A stretch of DNA of 64,000 nt from Aspergillus flavus (GCF_009017415.1 NC_092406.1:5084001-5148000); one strand, 5' to 3'. Shown: positions 33,326 through 47,293, numbered from the stretch's first letter. Made by a program: numbers and translations. The notes: generated by a model not told the origin, from the sequence alone.

Positions 33326-35698
33326 TCACTCTTCCTCTTCCCTCCGGGGTGGTCCGTCGCCAATATCAAGATTATCCCATTTCTCCAAAAACCGATCCAT
33401 ACTCACGTCGGATTGTCGAACCTTTCCCTGTCGGATTACTGTCGAAAAGTGTGGATAGAAACTGCTGAACGATTGCGAATCCCGATTGCGCCAAGTCTGC
33501 GTCTCGAAGTCCAAGAATAGGGCGTCTGTTTCCGGCGGCAAGGATACCTCCGTCTGCTGTGCGGTTACCTGGATCATGCGAAGAATGCCCTTGGCGAGAC
33601 CGAAGCGTCGGGATAAAGCCCGCGCAAAAATACAAAGCTCAGTGAAAGCTTTCCGATTTTCAAGTGAGTCGAGGGCTTCGAGAAGAGTGAAGAGACCGAT
33701 ACTGGCCCATTGGACGGTGGATGGAGCGAGACGGTCGATGCCCCATTTCTCACGGTGGATACTGAGAATCTGAGCGATGCGTCTAGCGGTTGAGAGGCAG
33801 AGGTCTTTGGCGTTCTTCGCAGTTTCCGGGGTTATAGCTTCGCCGCTGTTTGATTGGAGGAATCCAAAGATTTGCATGACATTTGTGTGGTAGAACAGGC
33901 TAGAAGAGATAGGTTAGCAAGTAAAAAGATCATAGCGCGTCTAATTCGTCTAGTGGACTCACTGTAAGCTAAGAATATGTGGTACATTCGCATTTTCCAG
34001 GCGTAGACATTCCGGTAAGTTCGCGTACCAACCCTGTAGCTGCTGGTATATGTCATTGATGATGGCGGGGATCTCGCATTGAGGCGGACTGTTGTCAGGG
34101 TCATGTAGAGCTCTACTGATTCGGAGCGTGATGAAAGAAAAGTCACACCACCGGTCGAATACGCAATTATGGTGACCGCGCACCGGCTGTACTAGCTGAG
34201 GATAGGGAGACCATACATCGAGACGATCGTCATGGTTGATAGGCACACGCGGTCGCGGAGGGGGGGTGACATCTATGTGTTTCATCAAGGACACCGCGGC
34301 CGTCCTTCAACCGTCAGTTTGCTTGTCTTTCGCCATGGGGAGATTTAGCATACGAAGATATGTTGTAAGCTCCCCACAATGTTCGGTTGACCACGCTCTC
34401 GATCTGCCGCACCGATTCCGTGTCGATAGGAAGAGGCGGGTGCGAAGAAGCATACTCCTTCGCGGCTCGCATAGCAAGGTCCATATACATCCATCCCACG
34501 CGATCTTTACCCATCAAAACAAGCCTGGAATATGTTAGCCAAGAACCCTCACGGGAAGTCACCCAGACCGACCGTATAAATAGCACAAGAAGGCCTTGTA
34601 TAGTCGGTATACTGCTTGGCACCTCTTCCTCCTCTGCTTCGAGTAATCGACGGGCCTCTTCGTAGAAGTGGTCGCCGCGAGAGAACATATCGCCGGGGAC
34701 GGTAAAGACTTCGGCGTAGTCGGAATAATACTGAGGAGTGGCACCAATCAATAAAATCCTTCGTGTATTGGTTTTGAATCATACAGACTACGCTACGTAC
34801 ACTCGCCTCTGAGAGGATGGCATTCACCAGAAATGGCGAACAGAACCGGCAGTTCAAATTCCCTGCCTGCATATCGCGAATGAAGGCATCCTTATCTAGC
34901 CAGTCAAACCAGGGGTAAGTCCATGTTAACCACAAGGACACCAAGTGTGACACTAGATCGTCATCGTCTGTGACTGTCGTCCAAGGCTTCGCGGGAACCT
35001 TGTACACGGGGATATCGGCGAGGCGGCGCACTTCGAGCATCCGCCGGGGAATTCGAGGTGCAGTCCCCTCGTTCCCATCGTCGTCGTCTTCGTCTGATGG
35101 TCGGGAGAGCTGACTCCGGAACTCACGCAGCTCGGGTGATCTTTCGATCTCCGCGCGAGAAAACTGTTGCTCCAAGAACACTGCAATTTCATCAAAGGAA
35201 GCATTACTCCGGATGAGGTTCAGTAGTTGTGCAATGCGTGTATTCTCACTCCCTCGCAAGGCACCTATTAGGTGTAGCAAGGTGTCCTCCGCTTGTTCAA
35301 GTCGATCCAGCTTCCGCTTCATGGCGAACTTTCGACGCATATCCGCCATCTCATCAACCACACATTCAATGCCATTGAGAGTGCAATGCTCACACGGTGG
35401 ATCCCCTCGACACTAGCAACATCAGCCGTGGCGTTGGCACTCTGATCGGCCAAGGACTGTTCCCGATAGTCCTAGTTATAGGAACGTATAGAAAGGTAAG
35501 GGGAGGAGTATAGGACGAACGCGATCGAGCACAAAGCAAACTCACCTTGAGCTTTTTCAGCTTACACGCCCTACAAGCGGTAGTTTTGTGTTTCCGCCCG
35601 CGGACTACATCGTCGCTAGAACTGGTTCGTCTGGGGGGTTGACCAGGAGCCGGTGCGAGAGGACGAGGCGAGGACGACGATGACTTCGAATCGGACAT
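33326..35698 (-). CDS. Zn2Cys6 transcription factor
   Basis: Five exons, 35698-35546, 35412-34801, 34730-34354, 34304-33963 and 33899-33326, 685 residues. The zinc cluster is split by the first intron; joined it reads [20 protein letters not shown] followed by TLNGIEC, near residues 42-69. Unusually, the third Cys spacing holds CRGDPPC. A 25-residue helix ([20 protein letters not shown]) follows and may act in dimerisation. The regulatory part has [20 protein letters not shown], then [11 protein letters not shown] and [14 protein letters not shown], and later [11 protein letters not shown], typical of fungal_trans proteins. The C-terminal exon continues the helical domain and ends with a short Glu-rich tail. 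The family resembles the NirA-like group of Zn2Cys6 proteins, but targets are unknown. Adjacent genes give no clear pathway. Confidence 0.9.
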
Positions 35699-38600
35699 AA
35701 AGAGAAGAGGCGCGGGCCGATGGATCGGAGGTCGGAATGGCGCAGTAAAATGGTACGCGATAGAGGCATGAAGGGTGGCGTTAGATATATAATAAAGCGC
35801 AGGTTTCCGGGACTACAAGTGGTGGTGGAAGCGGCGGTACCCCGAATTGGTACAGACGCATCTTAAGGAAATGAAGTTGCGGGCGAATGATTCTGGAAAT
35901 CTTGTTTTTAGAGGAATTCCGCGGCCCCACGACAGCTGCTCTTCTCCTCCTGCAGATCTCCAAATCTCCACTCGGAGTCGGCAGTAAAAGCCACCCAATC
36001 AGGTCCCGTGACCTAGCCCTAGCCTCGATACTAGTTGCCCAAAATCTTCAATCTCAAATGGATTCAAGACTTCCGGTCCTCTTGATAGGTCCTAAGAACC
36101 ATCTGCCGTACTCCGTACACTTGACAGGCAGTGGACTCTGTTCCAACGCAATGTTTCGGCCGTAGAACCGCGGATCTAAATCCTGTGATAGGGCGGAAGT
36201 TGGAGCTTGTCCGAGCCTTCTCCATGCCCTAATTTAGCACCCGAACTACCAAAGTCTAGAAGTCCCCAACCAACTCTACTAGGTAGCAGGTACAGTAACA
36301 ATCCTTTGGCCCGATCCTGTGATCTTCTCCTTCCTGTACCTTAAAGACGGGGCCCTACAGGGATGTAATCCGAATCATTGGGAATCCAACCACCCCACCG
36401 TTCTTACGTCTCACGTGGAGGATAAATTAATTCGCCATTCTAGAATTCCACCGACCCACGGGGGAGCTTCACTCATATTTGCCACTCTCTAAAATTTGCC
36501 ATATCACCCGTCCATCAATGGACAGATCTATTTGTGACTAGGAGATATCGAATGATGCTTGGACTGTGACAGTCGCGAGATCTATACCTCCCTGGTCGGT
36601 CCACATCAAAGCAAAGACCATCAGACAAACGGGTAATGTTTGCCGATTCTACCGATTGGCCCTCTCATTGGACAATCTTTTCCGCCCCGAGTCTCAACTA
36701 TCAGGCTTGTCATGCGGGTAACAGAAAAAAAAAAAAAAATAGTGAGACAAACCTTACGACCGAAATCATACTATTGTTTTAGTGCCTTTTTCATTGTCAG
36801 TGCTAGTATCGTGACTTGTCATCGCCAAGATCCTTGCGCGAATTGTTCCAGGCCAATGAGGTTGGCCCGAGATCCTCCGTAATGGACCTTATCATGGATC
36901 AAGGACATGGAACTTCTGCAGACAAACAAACAGCGAAAACTTCTTGGGCATACTTTGGCCACAAATGTGGGAAGGTGGTAATCAGTGACCAATGGCCGGG
37001 GTATGCAGAATGTAGCATTTGTGCATACAGATCCCCATTGATCTTCGCGCTAGGGTCAAATGGTGTCCTGAGCGTGAAGCCCATTCTATACTTTGGGTAA
37101 CTGGCATGATGATCTGACACTGATCCCATCCCAACTTTGTCTTTAGCGCCATACTAATGCCTAACCCATGCACAATTAATTCGCCATATGGCCGCGCTAA
37201 ACTGGTGGCCTATAACTTCTCAACTATATCACACTCTCGAGTGCACTGTGAGGAGAGCTTAGCCGCGGTTGTTGTTAACCCTATTTTCTTTGTTCTTCAA
37301 CGATCGTCCATCATAGAAACATTTTTTCCATTTAGACATAACCAATGCGAGTCTTTGGTATCCAACCCCAACCTGGAACCACCATTGCCGCTCTTATCCA
37401 TGGACCTAACAGGAGTAAGGAGATTGATGGGTCTAACCGGATCTGAATACGGGCCCAAAGGCACAATTTACACGATGAAAGAAACTTTATCGGCCGAGTC
37501 AGGATTGCACATATGCGGAGCAATCCCAATTCCAGGTCCTTACCGACGGTATTATAGGCCTGTTCCAACCCGTCTTACAACCTAGAGCGCTAGCGTTGGA
37601 TGTTTCGCAATTCCGGACGATATGTGGTTATGTATGGCTCCATCCCAGCGTACATCGTCTGGCGACATACAGTGTAGGATTGCTATATTGATCCCTCTAG
37701 TGAGGGATAGACAAGGGCCCGAGAAAGCGTAGGCCTCCACAATACCACCACATCATTTAGACACTGATAGCAACTAGCTGTATACTTCGATATGTCAACT
37801 GCTATCGAATATGACACAATACTAGCGGTGGGCACTCGCCATAATCCATAATAATACAAGTGGGTGGCGGCGTGATTCGTCGCTCATAGGTCATTCCTTA
37901 GCAGTCCGACGCGTAAAGTCCAAGATGTTTCACCACATCTTTCCACAGGATGCTCGCAGTACCCCTCATATGGTGGAATTCAAGCCACATTGTTAGACCG
38001 TATCTTCTCCCCGTAGTCTAGTTCCCGATATCGTCGTCAGACAACCGAAGCATGTACGTCATACCAGGGAGGCAAGTCTAAAATTGACTCGCTGTTCATA
38101 GAGTCCTCGGGATTCTTGTTTTGGCCAATGATATCTCTCTTTCTTTAAGAGGCTTAGAGTTGTGGAAACTCGACAACCACTCGATTTCGATACATATACT
38201 TGGTTCTTCACTCAGCCGCGAACACTCTGCAACATAGAGTTCTGACAACAAAGAACTCCTCCTTCCAAGGTTTCAACAGTAACTTGATATCTGCACGCAG
38301 GTGGTAATATTGAAGTTACATTTGGTAAGTTCTGTTCATATGGTCGGTCTTGATCGGCCTTGTTAGTCTGCATGCAGGACACTCATTGGCTAACACTGTG
38401 GATACGAAGCTCAACACCTTTCTCACCTGACTTTCCTTCTTTGTAGATCGTGCCGTTGAGACAGTCAGAAAGGGATTCTTTTCCGAGCGACCCTCTTTTT
38501 CACCACCAGTGGATCAACTAGCCGCTTCGTTTTTCACTACTCCACCTATAATCTTGGATATTATATGCTCCTTGCGCAGCCTTGCACGGCAAGGGGGTGG

Positions 38601-39826
38601 GTCTTTGGTGCGCTGGTACTTGGAAGCGTGGTTTGGGGGGGCATAGGCTACAAGCAAATGACGCTATTTGGCATGAGGGAAGGGTAATTGAACCGTTTGT
38701 GAGGCAAGGGAAGGATTTTGTTTGTGGCTAGCCAACACAATCTCTTCCAACAATACACATGATTGAGCATTCAAGGTTCTCTACGAACTACTGCCTAAAA
38801 GAGTAATATTGTATTAATAGCATCCGCAATTCCGAGGAATCGAGCGTAACCTTTCTAGATACAGAATCTGCATGCAAGGTGCGCCATAAGACGTCTATCC
38901 CATTCCTTGTGCTACATCTACTCAGATCGCACAACCTTGCCAAGAAATACCCATCCGTGTCTATGACCATTTACCCTTAACATGCTAGTAGCGGAACAGA
39001 CTAAATAGACCTTGATGACAGCGCTGTCAGGCTGCGGTCAAAGCGTCGAGTAAAATGATAGCTGCATAAATGCACAGTTGCATTGGGCCGCAACGACAGG
39101 CCCAGAAAGGAAGCTAAGAGCAAGACCGGTGTTCCCCCTGCATAATCGGAGTTGGACTACCCGAGCGCCGAGAATTTCCGGTAGTGCTGCCACCATCCAA
39201 GGCCATTAAGGCCCTAGTGATTCAAATCCCGAATCCCTTCCTTTTTCGGCAGAGGCCCCAAAGTGATTTGGAGAGCCGCAAGTCTCGCAATCTGTCTCAG
39301 GTTCCCTATCATCATAGATTATAGTGTTCAAACTAGACTCTGAGGGACATGTGGGTACAAGACATCATTCTTTCTGAGGTTACCTTTAACTTCCATTAGC
39401 CCTAGTTCAAGTCACGGTTCTAGTGGGGATATCTCCCACCAATCACCGCGCGATACCAGCATTCTGGGAATTACCGAGGCTTTGCCTCAACTTGGTTAGC
39501 CTTGGCGGTGAAACTATACTGTCGCCATATACCGCCTACATATCTTCAGGGCTGAGACCTAAGCACCGCCTACCGGGTAAGGATTACTGCCGGATTTCCT
39601 TGTTCCGGCAGGGCTGGATACATCATGCGTCTGTTTCACCTCAATCCTATCTGTTTAGAGCCTTTTCTCGGTCTATAAATCATTGAGCCACCAAGTCCAA
39701 CTACTGCCTGTCCTTATCCCAGGTTTATTCACTCGTTATCCCTCACAATCGACCCAATTGACCCCATAACCACTTCCTCCGGCCGCGCATCACCCTCCTA
39801 CCAAGCCCAACGTGACGACGACCACC
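35699..39826. other. Gene-poor 4.1-kb stretch
   Basis: No gene supported on either strand. Open frames (35887-36165, 36816-37100, 37157-37585, 39423-39686) read unlike known proteins and lack splice signals. A run of 17 A residues sits near 36725-36741. No clear long terminal repeats or transposase pieces were found by eye. Confidence 0.55.
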
Positions 39827-40414
39827 ATGCGAACCCACGACGAATTCCTCGCCGACCAAGATGAGCCCGACCAGCCCACCAAAAGAAACAAGGTTACCCA
39901 TCCCGCGAACCGCATCTGCTATGACTGGATGGTCGTATCTGGAAACTGTCACTATGCTAGGGACCGCGCCGTATTCACGACCTACCGCTCCGTCGACCTG
40001 CGCCTGAAAAACAACATCTTCAATCCCACCGACGAGCTACACGTCGCGGGCTTTGGCACCGTTCATCTCACCGTGTGTAGGAGCCCGCAGGACCCGACGT
40101 CGCATGTCATCGTGTTGGAGGACGTGCTGCATATCCCCGAGGCCGTGTGTAATGGTTTCAACCCGCTGCTATTCGGTAGTAGCATGTCGTGTAATGCGGA
40201 TTACTGGGAGGGTGCGGATCGGAGTGGGCAGCCGGTGTGGTTTAGTTTGCCGTTTGCGGGTCATACGAGGTTGGTTTTGGCGGGGGATCCCAAGGGTGAG
40301 TCTGAGTTGATTGAGGGGAGGTATTATACGCTTAGTTTGTATATTACGCCGGAGGAGAAGAGGGAGTTGGCGGCTGGGGCTGTGAATGGGAATGGGAATG
40401 GTATGGCGTTTTGA
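39827..40414 (+). CDS. Copia retropepsin-derived protein (probable domesticated or relic)
   Basis: Intronless ATG frame of 195 residues. DWMVVSGNCHYARDRAVFTT aligns with the copia-type retropepsin start, where WxxDSGAxxHxxxxxxxF is normal: the Trp, the Gly, the His and the following aromatic residues are conserved, but the catalytic Asp is replaced by Val. Then come VAGFGTVHLTV and VIVLEDVLHIPEAVCNGFNP, matching the G.G.V.L..L.DVLHVP region, followed by a short C-terminal extension. Other retrotransposon domains (integrase, reverse transcriptase) are absent before and after. Either this is a host gene derived from the retropepsin domain, as seen in several fungal proteomes, or it is an isolated relic. 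The start at 39827 is the first ATG. Expression is not shown by sequence. Confidence 0.6.
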   Translation: MRTHDEFLADQDEPDQPTKRNKVTHPANRICYDWMVVSGNCHYARDRAVFTTYRSVDLRLKNNIFNPTDELHVAGFGTVHLTVCRSPQDPTSHVIVLEDVLHIPEAVCNGFNPLLFGSSMSCNADYWEGADRSGQPVWFSLPFAGHTRLVLAGDPKGESELIEGRYYTLSLYITPEEKRELAAGAVNGNGNGMAF

Positions 40415-43400
40415 TATATATTTCTAGGTTTGGGTTTGGGTATCTGGGGTTGGATGGATTTGTGTACTTATTTTGGTGGTTGGCTTACTTGGGTATTGTA
40501 TTTATCGGTTGTATATTATGAGTCAAGATTCAATGAAAAGTTTCAATGTCTATTAACCTATAGTATATGGCACCATTGAGTCACTCAGGAATGTTTAAAG
40601 AATGATCTTGTTCTGCTGATGGCTCTTATCCTTATCATAATTGTACGCTATGTATACGTGAGTCTAAATCAGCTCCTTCAGATGAATCCGACCTTTGAGA
40701 TTCAACTCGAGCGATCATGGTACTAAGCACTCTTGAATCCGTACATCTTAAGATATTACACTTGCCTAATCTGTTGGGCTGAGGTATACACGTTTCCTAC
40801 CTTAGCAAGTCTTCACTTTGTGGTTAATGCTTTATTTGATGTATTTCTTCGATGGCCGCTGAGATCTCTTGTTTGTGAAAACCTACGGAAAGGACCATAT
40901 CTGCCTATGGGTTGTTTTAGCAAGATACCCTAGGTAACAAAACGATTCTATCTTTTCGCCCGCTTACTCGTTCCCTATAAGCTACTGAACGACCGTTGCT
41001 AGCCTGGATATAGCTTCGCAGCTGCTTCATGTACTTCACCTCATGGAAGCTTTTGCTCTCTGTATCCTTGTCTATGATTTAATACGACTCAGTCGGATTT
41101 TTATTATATACCTACAATTGCTTAAGCCATATAATTTCTAATTTGAGCTGAAAGAATATCTTGACTTCTGACAATTTCTACTATAACTGTCCATCTACAA
41201 AATTTCCTGTTTATGTTGAATATTGTTTCTGTAGTCGACAATTTCATTGTGGTCAACCGTGCCTTTCAGGTTTCTGGTCGACCACCCACACGCCCTTTTG
41301 ATCAAGTGTCGGGACTAGGATGTGTAGCGAAAGCTAATTGGCAAGAATCTGATTGAAGCTGATGTCCGGCGTGGGACTGAACGTTTATGATCAGCAGTTG
41401 GCTGTATTTCTCTTGGTATGTAGTGGGAACATTATATGTTGTGTCCCAGGGATAAGTGACGAACTGTTAAGGCTATGCGAAGTGCACGTCTGGAAGAGCT
41501 CGTCGGTTGAATATCCCAAGAGAAGATATAGACTGCGCTATTTAGAATACACTCCGCCACCCTGGACTGCTCAAGCGGTTGGATTATTGAACGGTTGAAG
41601 CCAGCGGTCATTGGTTAATGCGTCCGTTACTCGGACTTCAACTTAACATCTAACAATATTTCATATAGAAGCATTAGTACGGCAAAGTGCAGTGCTTGCT
41701 ACCTTCATCACTATTGTCTGACCATGATCAAACCTGTATGCGCATTCACCTATACATCTGTGGACCAGAAGAGCTGGGGCTATAGCCGGTAACTCTGTTT
41801 GAACTGTATGCACAGCAAAGTGGGATGTTCAGCTACTAATGTAGCTAAAATCATACTACTTCCTATATAACTCTTAAATTTCCGTCTATTCCATTTTCGT
41901 CGACCCTGATTGGAGAATGTCCCTCAATGTTTGTTACTAGTTACCTTCTACATAAATCTTAGCGGAGGCAACCATTTACACTCCGCATATTCAGATAGAA
42001 ACCACGGCATCCAATCGTCTATACCTATAACTATCTTTATTCTCGGCACTAGAAGAAGAGTAACATGAACTTCTTCTGGGAGGAGCGTGATACATGGCCC
42101 CTACACTCGATACCCACGTGGACTTGACCAGCGTTATGACTCTGTGGTTAATAACCAGAGTCATATATATTTTAACTACGTCACCGACTTAGTGATCTTT
42201 TTAGCCATCCCCGCATGAGGTCGAGTAATTATATATCATACCATAACTCTTACTTGACGGACAGGCGTAATACTTTCCAGCAGAGTGAAGTTATTGTCTT
42301 AGTTTCCTTCACCGTTGTATTGGGTGCGACGAGCAAAGCCTCACATAGTGGCAACACCATAGCTTAATGATTTATGGGCAAGGCCTTGGATTGTTAATCT
42401 CTAAAATAAGTGACACTGAGTCGCCTATAATGATAGCAATGTCGATCTCGACCGATTAAAGACTAACATGTCTTCAAATTCCATTTCCGATTGCTGGGTG
42501 GAGGCTCAACATATATCAGGCAGTTGTTCTGTTTTGAATTTGGTGACTATAGAAGTGAGAAGTGCTAAGTCCAATGCTTCGCAGCCTAATGTTTGTGTAG
42601 TTCTAGGTTAGCTGAAATCATCCTTCGATTCAGTCTTGACTATCCTTGCTACCTAGGACATAATGAAGCATTATAAGCCCCGTGCCAGGTCCGCGACCAT
42701 GCGTTTGGCTGCAAACTGCAGTCGGTGGCTAGTAAGGTCAGAAGCTTATTCTCTCTCACTCGGAATCTTCCACTGTCTCTTAAGCCTCACGAAATTCCTA
42801 CGACTGTGATTGCACTATAGAAGTTCATTGATCCAAGCTCTCAAAAGGCAAGTCCACGACTACGCGCTATCATGTGGCGATGTGACTCAACACAAGTAGC
42901 CAGCTTTCATCTACCATGACCAAAAGCTCCTGAAATGCCCTAAGTACATTAGGTGTTAGAGTCCGTGACAAGGTTCATCTGCATCTGGACATCACCCGCG
43001 CACAATCCTCTTTCTGCCCTCAAACTGGCTAATGCAAGCATCTCTATTTACCATAGTATTCGCATACAGGAAATGACATCTCCATAAAGCAAACAGAGCC
43101 AAACCGACTAATTAATTACAAAATCGGTAAATACGGCCGAGGCCCATGTCAGTACCCTGCAATACCAATGCACGATGCCTTATGCAAATCAAACCCAAGG
43201 ACCTCGGCTGCTGGGAAGTACCTTTCGATTTTTATTTATTCCACCAATCTCCGCTCTCACTAATGTTTCACCCTTGCAAGTTGACAAACATAGTAAAGAT
43301 GTTGTTGATGCATTTTTAAATTCTCTAAAAGAATATTTTTTGTGTGTGATCCACCATTACGTTGCTTGTTCATCGGTTTTAGCTTCTAGGTTATGTGTGC

Positions 43401-45043
43401 TACAACGTGGAATACAAACGCCCTCATTGTTATAGGAGTAACTATAGACTGCTGATTGATAGCATGTATACCTGCTATGAGAATATAAGTCAAGTTGGTT
43501 TCGTTAGTGAGTCTGTGCTTCTTCGGGGGATCAAGTGTCTCCGGATCTAATAGGACGCAAGGTGCATATAAACTACAAAGATGTGAATTTTCTTTTTCGG
43601 GTTAGTTAGGGGCTTGCCAGCATATTAACTATATTCTACATATGCAGGAGCACGTCTATTAGGGAGCCCTTCACCGGCATCCCCATAGGTAGCTTCACTC
43701 CACATAAGAACCAGTGCTTTGACTCCTAGCTCGCTTAGCAGTTCGGAAATGAGGACCCTCAGAAGACACATCGCCACATACCTTACCACGAGCATGCTCT
43801 CATCCAGACTCTGCCATACGGCAATAATCTCTCGGGGCCATGTTGCCACTGTCCCTCGGTAGCAACCGACGTTCACCAAGTCAGTGCGGCGGCAAGTGAT
43901 CGGGTCCGATCTTGATCCAGTCGCCTCATACCAGCTAAACCCAAAAATAGTGATCGGTGAGTCTGTCCAAGTAGGCCTGGACAAGGCCACAGACCATCAT
44001 GTGTTATTACAAGTTCGTGCGGAAAGCTAACCTGCAGTCGCGTGTCAATACCTAACGGAATGCACTAATGAACAGCCTGGAGGTCTTGCCATGTGGTCTG
44101 TAATTAATACTACTAAGTTCCATCTCATTTGCATGCCTTGAAACATTGCAGTGAGAAGCGACGCCAATGGAGGGTGTTTACTGTTTAGCGGCGTGACAGA
44201 GCCAAGACGGACCAATGTCTTGACATCGCTTAATTCCCGAGACGCTTTTACCCTGCAGCTAAGACTAGTTAGCAATCGAATTCTTGACAAGCACTCAATC
44301 ACAGGACAGCCGCGGATCCTAGGGCCGCATTCCCAGTCGCAATCCCGGCTTAACGGACGCAGGCTAATCCTGTCGACCCCGGATAGTCCACCCACAAAAC
44401 CCCAGGAAATTAAATAGATGGGGGCTGGACCCTAGACTGTAGTGCTTACTCGAAGAGAAAAGGACACGGCAATTCGGACCGATCACCGCACTCGATAGTT
44501 CCTGGATTGGCATGGCCATTAGAAGCAAGAATTATGGCGTGAGCTAACTTGGGCATCCATCGTTTAGAGGCAGACCACGAGGTTGAGTGGGAATCTGACC
44601 ACACGAGAACGATGGGGAGCTTGTTGGATCTCAGAATCTACCACCTCGTATTGGTCCTCCACAATCCCCCGCGAAGCTAGAATACGGGCTAACCCAGTAC
44701 CATATTCCCCAGATTTAACTCTGATAGACGCTTATACCCTTTTCGTTACGGAGGGATCACTCCTTGTTACTTTCATCCGCGGGGTGTCTCTGTGTCCATA
44801 CACAGGGCTGAATAGTCGACAAATCCTGGCCTTTAATATGTTCAGACGACACAGTTTAATATAATCCGTATTGTATCGTAATTAATCCGAATCTGGTTGG
44901 AATGGTATGATACACCGAAACGCTCGGAGTTTTATATTGTATATCAACCTCCCCCTCGCCTCCCTTGGCTTCGCTTTTTTTTTGATCAGACTATGTAATT
45001 GTAATCACTGACCTGATCTTCTTTGCCTCCTCTTTGACCCATC
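40415..45043. other. Gene-poor 4.6-kb stretch
   Basis: No supported gene. The plus-strand frames 41353-41598, 43175-43435, 44151-44417 and 44583-44864 and the minus-strand frames 43625-43990 and 44045-44395 match no family I know. The last pair, on opposite strands at 43.6-44.4 kb, has GC-richer, coding-like composition and might be a relic. AT content is high at 41-43.5 kb. No terminal repeats were seen. Confidence 0.5.
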
Positions 45044-46952
45044 ATGGCTGATAAGGTGGATGCCACTGTGTCCCACAGTGACAACCCGGGCGAAGCCCAG
45101 ATCAAGGGCGTCAACAATGCCGCGTTGGCGGTAGCCACCATTCAGCAGAAGCCCAAACTGCTGAGCAAGAGCATGCTGAAGGTATCGCACCTATGATTTT
45201 GCGTTGATGATCAGACGGCCACTGACCAATACAGCTGTACTGGTGCATCGCGGTAGCCATGCTCAACTCCTGCATCAACGGATACGACGGCTCGCTCATG
45301 GGCTCCATCAACAGCTACGAACAATACAGATCATACTTCGGGTTCGATCCAGACGAGGGTACACCCTCTACCGGAATCGTCTACGCTATCTACACCATCG
45401 GAAACATCGTCGGCTCATTCACGGCCGGTCCCTTTACTGATTTCAAAGGTACCCCCCTTTTCCCCCATACACATCACCTCCCAAACCCGGCTAAGTCACT
45501 ATTTCATAGGTCGTCGCGTCGGCATGGCCCTCGGCTCCATCTTCATTATCATCGGAACAATCGTCCAAGCCACATGCCATAACCTGGGCGGCTTCATGGC
45601 GGGCAGATTCATCTTGGGCTTCGGCGTCGCGACCTCCGCCACGGCCGGTCCGGCTTACGTCTCTGAGATGGCCCATCCCGCGTACCGAGGTGCAATGACG
45701 GGTCTATACAACGTGTTGTGGTTCGGCGGTGGTATTCCGGGAACCTTCATCCCGTGGAGGACGGCTGATATCGAGGGGACGATGAGCTGGCGGATTCCGA
45801 TCTGGCTGCAGATGATCTTTTCGGGACTGGTACTTTTGTTCTGCTTTACCGTGCCAGAGGTAGGTCGTCACTCCAGTCTGAGATCCAAACAAGCGAAACT
45901 AACAGAATCCAGTCGCCCCGTTGGCTCATCTCCCAAGACAAGCACGAAGCCGCGCTCAAGGTGCTAGCCGAATACCACGGAGAAGGCGATCGCAACGCGC
46001 CCATCGTGCAACTCGAGTACCGGGAGATGGTGGAGGATATTTCCATGACCGGTTCAGACAAGCGCTGGTGGGATTACCGGGAGCTATTCAACAGTCGCGA
46101 GACACGTTATCGATCCATGCTCGTTATCTTTATGGGTATGTACCACATACTGCAGCTCATCACCATCCCCCAGCTAATTAAGTTTCATAGCCTTCTTCGG
46201 GCAGTGGTCCGGCAACGGCCCCGTCTCCTACTACTACCCACAGATGCTCCGTGGCGCAGGTATCGAAAACAATAACACCCGACTCCTCCTGCAAGGACTA
46301 CAAAACGTGGTGCAGTTCATCGGCGCCGTGTTCGGAGCGCTCATCACCGATCGTGTCGGTCGTCGGCCCCAATTGCTCCTCTCAACTGGTATCATCGTCA
46401 TCCTCTTCGCCATCGTGCTGGCATTGAACGCAACCAACGTCGTGGACGGTCCAGACGGCGAGCCCATCGCTAAGAGCGGCATCACAGCCCGGGCTCAAAT
46501 CGCCATGATCTTCATCTTCGGGTTCGTGTATTCGGCCGGTTGGACGCCGAATCAGGCTATGTACCCGGTTGAATGTCTTCGATATGAAAGTCGTGCTAAG
46601 GGAATGGGCATGAATAACGTACGTATCTTCTATCAATTCATTATTACTTCTCACTTCTGCAAGAAAAGATACTAATAAAGAACAGTTCTTCGTCAACATC
46701 GCCTCCTTCTACAACACCTTCGTAACCGGAATCGCCTTCTCCGGCGCCGGCTGGAAATACTACTTCCTATTCATATTCTGGGACGCCTTCGAATTCATCA
46801 TCATCTACTTCCTATTCGTCGAGACCAGCAAACGCACCCTGGAAGAATTGACCGCCATCTTCCAGGCCAAGAGTCCCGTCAAGGCGTCGTTGAAAAAGGA
46901 TGAAGTGTTTGTTGCGAGTGATGGGGCGGCTGCTCTTCAGAAGGAGGTTTAA
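45044..46952 (+). CDS. MFS sugar transporter (lactose/hexose permease-like)
   Basis: Six exons, 45044-45181, 45235-45448, 45510-45859, 45913-46135, 46191-46618 and 46686-46952, 539 residues. Donors are GTATCG, GTACCC, GTAGGT, GTATGT and GTACGT. Sugar-porter signatures are in order: GYDGSLMGSINSYEQY in helix 1, GRRVGMALGS after helix 2, GRFILGFGVA, PESPRWLI before the middle loop, DRVGRRPQLLLSTG, PVECLRYESRAKG and VETSKRTLEEL at the end. It is a plasma-membrane H+-coupled symporter by family; the closest form is the fungal lactose permease-like subgroup, but the sugar cannot be read. The 3' end faces the PTH11-like gene tail to tail, 341 bases apart. Confidence 0.94.
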
Positions 46953-47293
46953 TTTTATTTTATTTTCCGGGGGTTTTTATACGAGGGGGCCTTGGGGTGA
47001 TCTTCTCGTATAAGGTTATTGGGTGTGGGTTGGACGGGAGGGTTTATATTAATTTCATTTATTTGACCCACTGGTTCTTTTTTCCTTTAATTTAAGTATT
47101 AGGGTTGTGTAGGTAGGTATGTTAATTAAATCATGAGCTTGTCTTGTCTATGTCCTGTCTTATTCTTTGTACATATATCAATCAATCATATCACTAGGTA
47201 TCCGTGTATATCCAGAAAACAAAAGAAATAAAAATGAAAAGTAAGAAAAATCAATATCCACAAAAGAAACAACCAAAGATAGAAAAGAATAAA
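46953..47293. other. Convergent intergenic region
   Basis: About 340 bases between two convergent 3' ends; contains repeated TTTATT/ATATCA-like A/T sequence that may hold transcript ends. An unrelated plus-strand frame (47204-47596) overlaps the minus gene and is a shadow. Confidence 0.6.

Noticed and set aside
37157..37585. 142-codon plus-strand open frame in the gene-poor region
   Set aside because: No family text, no splice context, overlapped by other random frames.
43625..44395. Minus-strand pair of open frames that look coding-like
   Set aside because: They cannot be joined by a convincing intron, and neither shows any motif. Kept only as a remark in the intergenic entry.
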